Positions 40,878 to 48,334 of a stretch of 64,000 bases of DNA are shown here, piece after piece. The notes under the pieces are model-generated. The model saw only the letters and a list, made by a program, of their open reading frames with translations. It made no database searches and had not been told where the DNA came from. How positions within the stretch are numbered: the first letter of the stretch is position 1; each line of letters opens with the position of its first letter. The DNA is from Chryseobacterium sp. ISL-80 (GTDB taxonomy: Bacteria > Bacillota > Bacilli > Bacillales > Cytobacillaceae). A program made the translations under genes and the position numbers. The DNA lies in NCBI GenBank assembly GCA_018613055.1, contig JAGGQZ010000004.1, positions 62,001 to 126,000 on the forward strand. The letters are read 5' to 3'.

Positions 40878-42113
40878 TTAAGTCCGATAGCTTGCGTTGA
40901 TTTTCACATAATCATATGAAAGGTCACAGCCCCATGCCATTCCTTTGCCTTCACCAAGATGGAGATCCACGAAAATTTCCACCTTGTCATTCATCAAGTA
41001 CTCTCTAGCGACTTCTTCGTCGAAAGCAATCGGTGTACTTCCCTTCAGCATTATGATGTCACCAAGCGAAATGTCCACGGTATCCGAATTTACGCTTGCC
41101 TGGCTCTGGCCGATTGCTCCAATAATCCTTCCCCAGTTGGCATCTGCACCATAAACCGCGGTCTTGACAAGGTTAGAACCGGCGATTTGCTTGCCAATGA
41201 TCCTTGCCTCTTCATCAGACAATGCACCGGATACGGATATTTCGATCAGTTTTGTCGCTCCTTCCCCATCCCTGGCGATTTGTTTTGCAAGGCTGGCACA
41301 GCTTTCTTTTAACAGTTCAACAAATAGGGGCCATTCAGGATGCTCAGGATTCAGCGGTTGATTCCCGGCAGCTCCGTTTGCCATTACAAGGACCATATCA
41401 TTTGTCGATGTATCGCCATCGACAGTGATCTGGTTAAAGGTTGTATTCGTTACTTCTTTTAGTGCGTAAGTCAGATCTGCACTTGATATATTCGCATCTG
41501 TCGTTAAAAACCCGAGCATCGTAGCCATATTCGGATGAATCATGCCGGAACCCTTGGCTGCTCCTCCGACCGACACTGTCATTCCGTTAATCTCGGCTGA
41601 ATAACAGGCGTGTTTCATGACTAGATCGGTTGTCAGAATCGCCGTCTGGAAATCTTTTGCATCTTCGGAATCTTTTCCGACAGCAAGCTGTGCGATTCCC
41701 GCTTCAATTTTTTCCATTTGCATGAATTCACCGATGACTCCCGTGGAGGCTACAGCTACATGATGTTCAGGAATCGCTAATTTTGCGGCTGCCAGTGCCC
41801 TCATCTTCAGTGCATCACTATATCCCTGTTCGCCTGTGCAGGCATTCGCACATGCACTGTTGACGACAACGGCCTGAAGAACTCCTTCGCTGGCAATGCT
41901 CTCCTGAGTCACGGCCAGAGGAGCAGCCTGGAAATGGCTTGTCGTGTACACCGCAGCACAGCTTGCCGGTGCCTCACTGACAATCAGTCCTAAATCAAGC
42001 TTGTTATAGCGCAATCCCGCATGAATTCCGCCGCACTTGAATCCCTTTGGAGTCAAGATCCCGCCTTCCGGAATTTCTTTGATTAACTTCTGGTCTGTCA
42101 AAGCCTGGTACAT
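40878..42113 (-). CDS. argJ: Bifunctional glutamate N-acetyltransferase / amino-acid acetyltransferase
   Basis: Transfers acetyl from acetylornithine to glutamate, recycling the acetyl group. The self-cleavage site that yields two chains is present as PNMATMLGF (Thr is the nucleophile, near residue 190). 411 aa is normal. AAAGGAGG precedes ATG 42113; 11 bp after argC. Confidence 0.95.
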   Translation of the reverse strand: MYQALTDQKLIKEIPEGGILTPKGFKCGGIHAGLRYNKLDLGLIVSEAPASCAAVYTTSHFQAAPLAVTQESIASEGVLQAVVVNSACANACTGEQGYSDALKMRALAAAKLAIPEHHVAVASTGVIGEFMQMEKIEAGIAQLAVGKDSEDAKDFQTAILTTDLVMKHACYSAEINGMTVSVGGAAKGSGMIHPNMATMLGFLTTDANISSADLTYALKEVTNTTFNQITVDGDTSTNDMVLVMANGAAGNQPLNPEHPEWPLFVELLKESCASLAKQIARDGEGATKLIEISVSGALSDEEARIIGKQIAGSNLVKTAVYGADANWGRIIGAIGQSQASVNSDTVDISLGDIIMLKGSTPIAFDEEVAREYLMNDKVEIFVDLHLGEGKGMAWGCDLSYDYVKINASYRT

Positions 42114-42124
42114 ATAATCCTCCT

Positions 42125-43159
42125 TTATGGATACAGGGGCATCAGATTAAGACCCGCCGTTTCATCCAATCCAAACATAATATTAGCGTTCTGGACAGCC
42201 TGCCCTGCAGCACCTTTCATTAAATTATCAATAACCGAAACAATCGTCAGCCTTCCAGTCCTGCTGTCAGCATGCAAGCCGATATCGCAGTAATTCGAGC
42301 CTTTCACTTCTTTAACGGCCGGAAAGATTCCTTCCTTCCTGACTCTTACAAAAGGGTGGCGAGAGTAGGTTTCCTCATATAAATCCAGTAATCTCGAAGT
42401 ATTCCAATCTTCCTTAAGGTTCATATACATAGTGGTCATGATCCCTCTCGTAACCGGAATCAGATGGGTGCTGAAGGTTATTTTCACCTCTTCACCATTC
42501 CAAAGACTTAGCTGTTGTTCAATTTCCGGGATATGCTGATGTTCGTTCACTTTGTAAATTTTGAAATTTTCATTCAACTCAGCATACAAAGTGCCCAATG
42601 AAGGCGACCTACCAGCCCCTGATACGCCGGATTTTGCATCAATGATCATACTTTTTGGATCGATCACTTTTTCCTTCAAGACCGGCGCGAGCCCAAGAAG
42701 CGCTGCTGTTGGATAGCAGCCTGGGTTGGCGAGAATGCTTGCATGGGCAATTTGCTCTTTGTTCCATTCGCTGAGGCCATACACAGATTCGGACAGAATC
42801 GAATCGTCAACCGGTTCATGCTTATACCAATTCCTATAAGTATCAGAGTCTTTTAATCTCAGGTCTCCGGACAGGTCAATGACTTTAATATCTTTGTTAA
42901 AAAAGCTTTCGACAAGTTCTCCGGAAACTTTCGATGGTGTTGCCAGGAAGACAATGTCTGCTTCCTCAACGATTTTATCTGGATCGATGCTGGTAAGGAC
43001 TTTGTCAAAAATGCCTGACAAATGGGGATACTCTGCAGAAACAGGCTTTTCATCCCGTGTTGTATGTACTGACTGAATGCTGAAAGATGGATGATTGTTA
43101 AGTATACGGATCAGCTCCCCGCCCCCATAACCTGTCGTTCCGATTATAGCTGCCTTCAC
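42125..43159 (-). CDS. argC: N-acetyl-gamma-glutamyl-phosphate reductase
   Basis: NADPH-dependent reductase, third step of arginine synthesis. Starts KAAIIGTTGYGGGELIRIL (nucleotide-binding), and the catalytic Cys is in ANPGCYPTAALLG (near 145). Start is GTG 43159 with GAAAGGAGG upstream; the frame extends 12 codons further without a ribosome site. First gene of the seven-gene operon; promoter and a weak ARG-like site are upstream. Confidence 0.95.
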   Translation of the reverse strand: MKAAIIGTTGYGGGELIRILNNHPSFSIQSVHTTRDEKPVSAEYPHLSGIFDKVLTSIDPDKIVEEADIVFLATPSKVSGELVESFFNKDIKVIDLSGDLRLKDSDTYRNWYKHEPVDDSILSESVYGLSEWNKEQIAHASILANPGCYPTAALLGLAPVLKEKVIDPKSMIIDAKSGVSGAGRSPSLGTLYAELNENFKIYKVNEHQHIPEIEQQLSLWNGEEVKITFSTHLIPVTRGIMTTMYMNLKEDWNTSRLLDLYEETYSRHPFVRVRKEGIFPAVKEVKGSNYCDIGLHADSRTGRLTIVSVIDNLMKGAAGQAVQNANIMFGLDETAGLNLMPLYP

Positions 43160-43180
43160 GTTTTTCCTCCTTTCACAATA

Positions 43181-43194
43181 TGCATAAATAAACA
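43181..43194. promoter_or_regulatory. Weak ARG-box-like site in the argC leader
   Basis: TGCAT-AAAT-AAACA matches TGAAT-W4-ATTCA at 7 of 10 fixed positions, 22 bases ahead of the argC start. Listed because the operon should be arginine-controlled here, but the match is poor. Confidence 0.25.
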
Positions 43195-43227
43195 TCTTTT
43201 TTTATAATTATTAGTAAAGTTCTTCTT

Positions 43228-43256
43228 ATTATAAAAACTAAATTATAAAAAGGCAA
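43228..43256 (-). promoter_or_regulatory. argC operon promoter
   Basis: Minus-strand TTGCCT (43256-43251), a 17-bp spacer, TATAAT (43233-43228). Confidence 0.7.
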
Positions 43257-43273
43257 CTAAATTATTAACAATA

Positions 43274-43288
43274 TGTGAACATTTCACA
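43274..43288. promoter_or_regulatory. TGTGAA-N3-TTCACA palindrome between argC and fnr
   Basis: TGTGA-ACATT-TCACA has Fnr half-sites but a 5-base spacer instead of 6. It lies just upstream of the fnr promoter. Confidence 0.4.
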
Positions 43289-43294
43289 ATTAGA

Positions 43295-43324
43295 TTGATG
43301 ATTTTGTATGCTTTACAATATAAT
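43295..43324 (+). promoter_or_regulatory. fnr promoter (first copy)
   Basis: TTGATG (43295-43300), an 18-bp spacer, TATAAT (43319-43324). Confidence 0.45.
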
Positions 43325-43380
43325 TATATTAATATCAGATACGGACGGGTGTATAGATCCCTTAATAAGGTGGTAATCAC

Positions 43381-44073
43381 ATGTTGACGGCTGCAACCTT
43401 GTCACCAAATATGAATAAGCTGTTTGAAAAAGTCCATAGAATCAAAAATATTGATAAAGGAAGCTTCCTTTTTGAAGAGGGAAATACTGCGAATGAGTTG
43501 TACATTATCCAGAGCGGTAAATTTCAGGTCAGCAAAATGATCCCAGATGGGCGTGAGCTGACAATCAGAATGTGCTCTGCTGGTGAGCTGGTTGGAGAAT
43601 TGACATTGTTCAGTCCGGCGTCGCAGCATATTTTGAACGCCAGGGCTTCTGAAAGCGGGAGCGTTGCGGTCATTCAAAAAGACCGGCTCGAGGACGAAAT
43701 CGGAAAGGATAGCGGATTGGCACTGGAACTCGTTAAATGGCTTTCCCTGCAGCACCGCAAATCCCAAACAAGGTTCAGGGATTTGGTCCTTCACGGAAAG
43801 AAAGGTGCATTATATTCTACTCTGATCCGCCTGGTGAACAGTTTTGGCGTAAAAACCGAAGACGGCATGAAAATAGATGTATCTTTGACAAACCAGGAAC
43901 TCGCAAACTTCTGCGGCACCTCACGAGAAGTCGTAAACCGCTTATTGAGCGAGCTCAGGAAACAGGATATCATCTCCATCGACAAAGGCTATATAACCAT
44001 ACATGCGCTCAATCGGCTAAAACGGGAAATCGACTGCGAGAATTGCCCGATTGAAATATGTAATATCGAATAG
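43381..44073 (+). CDS. fnr: Fnr-type oxygen-responsive regulator (copy 1)
   Basis: 230-aa Crp/Fnr protein: cyclic-nucleotide-like beta domain (residues 20-120), dimer helix, then a winged HTH with NQELANFCGTSREVVNRLLSEL. Cysteines 219, 222 and 227 (C-x2-C-x4-C at the very end) match the C-terminal iron-sulfur ligands known for Bacillus Fnr; Asp134 may be the fourth ligand. Without oxygen such proteins activate nitrate respiration genes at TGTGA-N6-TCACA. The ribosome site AAGGTGG is 8 nt before the ATG. Divergent from the arg operon, convergent with ywiC. A paralogue is at 53282. Confidence 0.9.
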   Translation: MLTAATLSPNMNKLFEKVHRIKNIDKGSFLFEEGNTANELYIIQSGKFQVSKMIPDGRELTIRMCSAGELVGELTLFSPASQHILNARASESGSVAVIQKDRLEDEIGKDSGLALELVKWLSLQHRKSQTRFRDLVLHGKKGALYSTLIRLVNSFGVKTEDGMKIDVSLTNQELANFCGTSREVVNRLLSELRKQDIISIDKGYITIHALNRLKREIDCENCPIEICNIE

Positions 44074-44108
44074 AGAAAGCCGCCAGAACTCTGGCGGCTT
44101 TCCTTTCT
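44074..44108. terminator. Two-way terminator between fnr and ywiC
   Basis: GAAAGCCGCCAGA / CTGGCGGCTTTC hairpin with T-rich flank on the plus strand. Confidence 0.85.
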
Positions 44109-44109
44109 T

Positions 44110-44826
44110 TTATAGGATTGCGAAAAGCATAATGATAAAAAACAGTGCTGCGTTTATGATTTCATATATTCCCACCTTCATGACGCTAAGCGGCCTGCCG
44201 TAAAATACGATGGCTCTGATCAGGCTTGGTATTGCCGCAACGGCGACAATTGCTTCTCCTGCTGCCAGCCACAAAACCGGGACGAGAAGATGATAGGTCC
44301 AGGAGATCCACTTGAATTGACTGTTTTTCTTTTCCCGGATCATCGTTTTCACATAGAAAGTGCTTCCTGTGAAAAACAGAATGCATGATGCAAAGACGAG
44401 AATACCCTGCTGATTGATTTCTGCACCAGGCAGATAACTGCTTGCCAGGCCAGCGATGGAAAAAACAATGATTGCACTGAGATCATTCATCAATGCCCTG
44501 TCTTTATTTTTGGCCGAGAAATAGGCGTTAAGGATGAAAAATGGAATCATCGCAAACCCAAAGAACACAATCGATGGTGTCGTGAATAATGGGACCATCA
44601 AGAATACTAAGGATGGGAGGATATAAATCAGTGCCCATTTGCGATAAAACGGGATTTTCTTTTTCTTGAACATCAACAGAAGCGGATATGTTCCCAAGTA
44701 TAGTAATAGCCACCCAATAAAAAACGGGATATGCTGCCAGACGATTTCACTTGCCGCTGCTCCGAGCCAGAAAGGGATGATCAACATCGCCCAGGCTCCA
44801 TGCTGTTTTGGCATAAATAATTTCAT
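44110..44826 (-). CDS. ywiC: YwiC-like membrane protein
   Basis: 238-aa protein with about eight hydrophobic segments, recognised as the YwiC family from MPKQHGAWAMLIIPFWLGA. Function unknown; in B. subtilis ywiC sits in the narK-fnr locus and follows Fnr. AGGGAGTG precedes ATG 44826. It has a strong Fnr-type promoter of its own (separate entry), consistent with anaerobic expression. Because it resembles UbiA-like prenyltransferases only loosely, I make no enzymatic claim. Confidence 0.82.
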   Translation of the reverse strand: MKLFMPKQHGAWAMLIIPFWLGAAASEIVWQHIPFFIGWLLLYLGTYPLLLMFKKKKIPFYRKWALIYILPSLVFLMVPLFTTPSIVFFGFAMIPFFILNAYFSAKNKDRALMNDLSAIIVFSIAGLASSYLPGAEINQQGILVFASCILFFTGSTFYVKTMIREKKNSQFKWISWTYHLLVPVLWLAAGEAIVAVAAIPSLIRAIVFYGRPLSVMKVGIYEIINAALFFIIMLFAIL

Positions 44827-44857
44827 GAATGAACACTCCCTTTTGGTTCCTGCCTTA

Positions 44858-44900
44858 ACTATAAAACAGCCGGAAGATATTATAAGTGAAACACATCACA
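44858..44900 (-). promoter_or_regulatory. Fnr-dependent promoter of ywiC
   Basis: Minus-strand TGTGA-TGTGTT-TCACT (44900-44885, one mismatch to TGTGA-N6-TCACA) centred 41.5 bp from the start predicted by TATAGT at 44863-44858. This is the class II geometry known for Bacillus Fnr. Confidence 0.82.
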
Positions 44901-44956
44901 TTTTGGCGGCCCCTTTTTCAACTGACACCGAACTGTCAAAAAAGAGGCACTAAAAA

Positions 44957-45010
44957 TAAATAAGCTGCACACCATAGGTTAAATTCAATAACCAATGGCG
45001 TGCAGTTCAA
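44957..45010 (-). terminator. Terminator of the NarI-like gene
   Basis: CTGCACGCCAT and ATGGTGTGCAG pair imperfectly around an 18-nt loop, followed on the minus strand by CTTATTTATTTTT. Confidence 0.6.
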
Positions 45011-45014
45011 GAGT

Positions 45015-45437
45015 TCATCCTCTTTTCTCAACCTGAAGCTTGAGATAGATTTTCTTCAAATATAGATGCGGCTTCAAAAGATAATAAATTTCCTTTGTGA
45101 ACGCCAGACTTAACAGGAATAAAAACACAACGACAAAATGGATCTTTGAGAGAATGGAAATTTCCAGGATCAAGCTCATGTCTGGCTGCAGCTGTGCGAG
45201 ACTGATCAGCCACCTTAACAGGAGGACCGGTTCATCTGCCATGCTGCTCGAAAGCATGATGGCAATCCCGGTCGCTGTACTCGCAGCCATCATGATTTTT
45301 ACCACCATCAGCAAAAGCCTCCCTGCTGTTGAGCGTGCCTCCTCATCCCTTGATGCATCATATCGCCAGACTATGCCCATCCCAACTATGGCAACTACCG
45401 TATATGGGTAGACAATCCATAAAAAAATCTGCAGCAT
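45015..45437 (-). CDS. Short NarI-like membrane protein (nitrate reductase gamma-subunit-like)
   Basis: 140 aa with three hydrophobic segments. The start (MLQIFLWIVYPYTVVAIVGMGIVWRYD) resembles NarI, the haem b subunit that passes quinol electrons to nitrate reductase, and the end (LSKIHFVVVFLFLLSLAFTKEIYYLLKPH) resembles the NarI terminus. Complete NarI is about 225 aa with five segments, so the middle is missing and so, probably, are some haem-ligand histidines. GAGGTGAG is upstream; a GTG two codons before the ATG is an alternative start. No narGHJ neighbour. A degenerate Fnr-like site (minus strand GGCGA-N6-TCACT) is upstream. Could be a remnant or a separate membrane partner. Confidence 0.5.
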   Translation of the reverse strand: MLQIFLWIVYPYTVVAIVGMGIVWRYDASRDEEARSTAGRLLLMVVKIMMAASTATGIAIMLSSSMADEPVLLLRWLISLAQLQPDMSLILEISILSKIHFVVVFLFLLSLAFTKEIYYLLKPHLYLKKIYLKLQVEKRG

Positions 45438-45550
45438 TTCCACTGCTCTCACCTCACAAAAATTACACAATCATCGAACCCCATTAACATTCTAACTGTG
45501 CAACTGTGAAGTGACAGTGATAAAAGTCGCCCAACCAGTCAAATTTGACA

Positions 45551-45586
45551 TAAAAATAGGTGGAAAGACGAACTTTCCACCTAAAC
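45551..45586 (-). terminator. Terminator of moeA-mobB
   Basis: TAGGTGGAAAG / CTTTCCACCTA hairpin, beginning within the mobB stop codon and followed by TTTTTATG on the minus strand. Confidence 0.85.
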
Positions 45587-46099
45587 ATGATTAAGTATAT
45601 AATCAAGAACCCAAGTCACTCCCCTGTCATCTTCCCTTTGAAAGACAGGATAGGCACAATCTTTCAATAAATTGGCCAGATTCGGATCATGATAAAAAAC
45701 CACCTTGATATTGGCAAGGACATTCAATAACTCTAAATCTGCTTCGTCCCTCAGGAAGACTGCTTTTGGATAAGCCTCTTTTTTGTAACCTTCTATCAGG
45801 ATGACGTCTGTCTTGAAACAGGATAAAACGTCTATTTCTTCAGACAGGGACCATTGCCCATTTTCCGCTTGAAGGACGAGCCTGCCTCCGCCTTCAATAA
45901 GGGAGACGGCTGCTCCTGCGCTCACATGGCATCCGGAATCCTTCTCTTCTGCTATATCCGGTTTACCTCCATGTCCATGGTGTTTGATGGTGGCAACCTT
46001 CAGGCCAGCTGCAGATAGCTGCTGGATCAGGCTGAGGCTGAGTGTCGTCTTCCCGCTGTTCTGATATCCTGCCACCTGGAACAGCACCGGTTTTACCAA
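45581..46099 (-). CDS. mobB: MobB, molybdopterin-guanine dinucleotide accessory GTPase
   Basis: 172-aa P-loop protein with AGYQNSGKTTLS as Walker A near residue 15, followed by the family pattern TIKHHGHGG. It is thought to help MobA attach GMP to molybdopterin. The start is uncertain: TTG 46099 overlaps the moeA stop, and a GTG at 46087 is an alternative; neither has a good ribosome site, suggesting coupling to moeA. Confidence 0.85.
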   Translation of the reverse strand: MVKPVLFQVAGYQNSGKTTLSLSLIQQLSAAGLKVATIKHHGHGGKPDIAEEKDSGCHVSAGAAVSLIEGGGRLVLQAENGQWSLSEEIDVLSCFKTDVILIEGYKKEAYPKAVFLRDEADLELLNVLANIKVVFYHDPNLANLLKDCAYPVFQREDDRGVTWVLDYILNHV

Positions 46100-47358
46100 G
46101 GCCAGTCACTGCCAACATGGTCCTCGAGCATCAGGACCTCGACTTCAGTTCCTTCTTCGAAACCTCTTGTTCCACCCGGAAGAATCATAAGTGAATTAGC
46201 ACCCGCTAAGCTCATGATGATATTCGATTTATCAAGACCGCTCGGTGTTACTACCAGCTTGCCATTTTCGATTGTCAGGGCACTCCTGACAAATCTTGTG
46301 AATGGATTTGCCTTAGGGAAATTGGCATCCAGAATCGCCATTTCCTTCCTAAGATGCGGTTTATCGGTAAACAGCATCGTCCTGATGATCGGCCGGGCGA
46401 ACAGCTCAAATCCTACATAACAGGCAGAAGGGTTTCCAGACAGGCCAAACAACAGCTTGCCATCCATCTGGGCAACCGTCGTCACGCTACCGGGACGCAT
46501 CGCTACCTTATTGAACAGGACTTCCGCTCCAAGCTTTGCATAAATTTCCGGCAGATAGTCATAATCCCCTACGGAAACTCCCCCGGTCGTAATAAACAAA
46601 TCCACTTCCTCAATCGCTTTGCTTACTGCATCAAAGCAGGTATCAAAGTCATCAGGCAGCTGGCCGAAATATCTAACTTCAGCTCCTGCCCTGAGGATCT
46701 GTGTGGAAATCATATATGAATTGCTGTTGCGGATTTTTCCCGGTTCAAGCGGCTCATGGACATCAAGCAGTTCCGTGCCGGTTGCATAAAGGCCAATCAC
46801 CGGTTTTTTCGCAACGGGGACCTGAGCATAGCCAAAAGTCGCGAGCATCGCCTGGATTCCAGGATTGATGAACGTACCTTTTTTGACCAGCACTTCCCCT
46901 TCCTTTGCATCCTCACCGCGATAGGAAACATTGTCTCCTTTATTATGCTTGCGTTTCGTCTCCATATATTTTTTACCATCACGCTCGACTTCCTTTACCA
47001 GTTCAAGCATGACCACAGCATCGGCGCCAACTGGCATCTGGGCCCCAGTCATGATCCTGACAGCCTGGAAAGGTCCAAGTTCTTTATCCGTAAGCATTCC
47101 TGCTCCGATATGGTCCACCACTTCAAATTCGACTGGCTGGTTTTGGGAAGCTTCCGCTGAATCGACTGACCTGATTGCATAGCCATCATACGGTGCTCTG
47201 TCAAAATGCGGAACATCACTAGTCGCTTTCAGATCCTCTGATAAATAGCGTCCGTAACTCTCATTGATTGAAACATATTCAGTGGAGCCACTCTTCTTGT
47301 GCTCCATTACTCTCTTGACTGCCTCTCCGATTGGGATAGGGTTCCTTTTTTCTAACAT
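46093..47358 (-). CDS. moeA: Molybdopterin molybdenumtransferase MoeA
   Basis: Inserts molybdenum into adenylated molybdopterin, the last common step of cofactor synthesis. 421 aa in the usual MoeA order: FDRAPYDGYAIRS near residue 52, VMLEL in domain III, TTGGVSVGDYD near 252, GLSGNPSACYVGFE near 310, and a C-terminal beta domain. TAGGAGCTG precedes ATG 47358. First gene of moeA-mobB; the promoter has a TGTGA half-site at the Fnr position. Confidence 0.93.
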   Translation of the reverse strand: MLEKRNPIPIGEAVKRVMEHKKSGSTEYVSINESYGRYLSEDLKATSDVPHFDRAPYDGYAIRSVDSAEASQNQPVEFEVVDHIGAGMLTDKELGPFQAVRIMTGAQMPVGADAVVMLELVKEVERDGKKYMETKRKHNKGDNVSYRGEDAKEGEVLVKKGTFINPGIQAMLATFGYAQVPVAKKPVIGLYATGTELLDVHEPLEPGKIRNSNSYMISTQILRAGAEVRYFGQLPDDFDTCFDAVSKAIEEVDLFITTGGVSVGDYDYLPEIYAKLGAEVLFNKVAMRPGSVTTVAQMDGKLLFGLSGNPSACYVGFELFARPIIRTMLFTDKPHLRKEMAILDANFPKANPFTRFVRSALTIENGKLVVTPSGLDKSNIIMSLAGANSLMILPGGTRGFEEGTEVEVLMLEDHVGSDWPW

Positions 47359-47405
47359 ATAATCAGCTCCTATTGCAGGCTTAACTTTAATTGATTACCC
47401 TTTTC

Positions 47406-47448
47406 ATTATAAGAGTAATGTAAAAATGAATACATAACAAACCTCACA
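47406..47448 (-). promoter_or_regulatory. moeA promoter with Fnr half-site
   Basis: Minus-strand TATAAT (47411-47406) with TGTGA (47448-47444) at the place a -41.5 Fnr site would need; the other half (TTATG) is poorly conserved. May be weakly Fnr-responsive, or the half-site may be chance. Confidence 0.4.
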
Positions 47449-47495
47449 GTATTCTCTCATAAAAACTTTTAAAAATATGTAGATTTTTTGTGAAG

Positions 47496-47538
47496 TGTGA
47501 TACACATCACCAAGTAGTAACTACTTTTCCTTTATGCT
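47496..47538 (+). promoter_or_regulatory. Fnr-dependent promoter of ric
   Basis: TGTGA-TACACA-TCACC (47496-47511, one mismatch) is centred 41.5 bp from the start predicted by TATGCT at 47533-47538. Confidence 0.82.
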
Positions 47539-47581
47539 GAGTATGTAAACAGTATACATTTTTTATTGGAGGTCTTTTAAA

Positions 47582-48280
47582 ATGAAAATGCCTTTTGATC
47601 AACATTCACTAGTTAAAGATATTGTCAATATATTCCCTCAATCCAGTGATTTATTCAAGAAAAACAGACTAGACTTTTGCTGTGGCGGCAATCGCCCTCT
47701 ATCAGAAGCTGCACTGGAACAGGAACTTGATGTCCCTGGAATAATGCTTCAGCTTGAAGATCTGTACAAAAAACATAATGGCACCGCCGAAAACATGGAG
47801 GTATGGACTGAGACAAGCTCTGAAGATTTGATTGAGCATATTAAGAATAAATACCACCGTGAGCTTGAGGAAGAACTTAAAATGCTAAGCCCATATGTAA
47901 CCAAAGTTGCGAAAGTCCATGGTGAACGCCATGATGAACTGCTGAAAGTATATGAACTTTTCTATGAATTAAAAAGAGAGCTACTAGAGCACACAGCAAA
48001 AGAAGAAGCCACAGTATTCCCGTTGCTTCTGGAACTTGAAAGTGCTGACGTTGAAAAGCGAGAAGGGATCATTTCCGAAATCAAGGAATTGGAGAAAGAA
48101 CATGATCATGCAGGCTCCATACTGAAACAATTACGCGATATCACAGAGGATTTCAATCCGCCGATCGATGCATGCGGAACATACCGTTTAGTCTACAAGC
48201 GGCTTGAAGCTCTGGAATCACACACATTCATGCATGTACATCTTGAAAATAATATCCTGTTCCCGAGATTTATTGCCTAA
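47582..48280 (+). CDS. scdA: Di-iron protein for iron-sulfur cluster repair, Ric (ScdA/YtfE family)
   Basis: 232 aa: an N-terminal ScdA_N domain with the CCGG motif (Cys33-Cys34), then a hemerythrin-type four-helix domain with the spaced His and Glu ligands (YHREL near 97, HGERHDEL near 118, HTAKEE near 141, KEHDHAG near 174, HTFMHVHLENN near 216). The family repairs iron-sulfur clusters hurt by nitric oxide or oxidants. TGGAGG precedes the ATG. The Fnr promoter fits a role during nitrate or nitrite use, when nitric oxide arises. Confidence 0.92.
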   Translation: MKMPFDQHSLVKDIVNIFPQSSDLFKKNRLDFCCGGNRPLSEAALEQELDVPGIMLQLEDLYKKHNGTAENMEVWTETSSEDLIEHIKNKYHRELEEELKMLSPYVTKVAKVHGERHDELLKVYELFYELKRELLEHTAKEEATVFPLLLELESADVEKREGIISEIKELEKEHDHAGSILKQLRDITEDFNPPIDACGTYRLVYKRLEALESHTFMHVHLENNILFPRFIA

Positions 48281-48287
48281 TAAGATT

Positions 48288-48330
48288 AAAAAAATGACCC
48301 CTTTTCTCCTGATGGGGTCATTTTTTTGGT
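48288..48330. terminator. Two-way terminator between ric and cls
   Basis: AAAAAAATGACCCC / GGGGTCATTTTTTT around a 12-nt loop. Confidence 0.9.
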
Positions 48331-48334
48331 CAAT

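Noticed and set aside
43181-43194. Strong claim of arginine repressor site at argC
   Set aside because: Only 7 of 10 positions match; listed as weak, not as a firm operator.
45505-45520. TGTGA-N6-AGTGA upstream of the NarI-like gene as an Fnr site
   Set aside because: The half-sites are in direct, not inverted, orientation, so it is not an Fnr palindrome.
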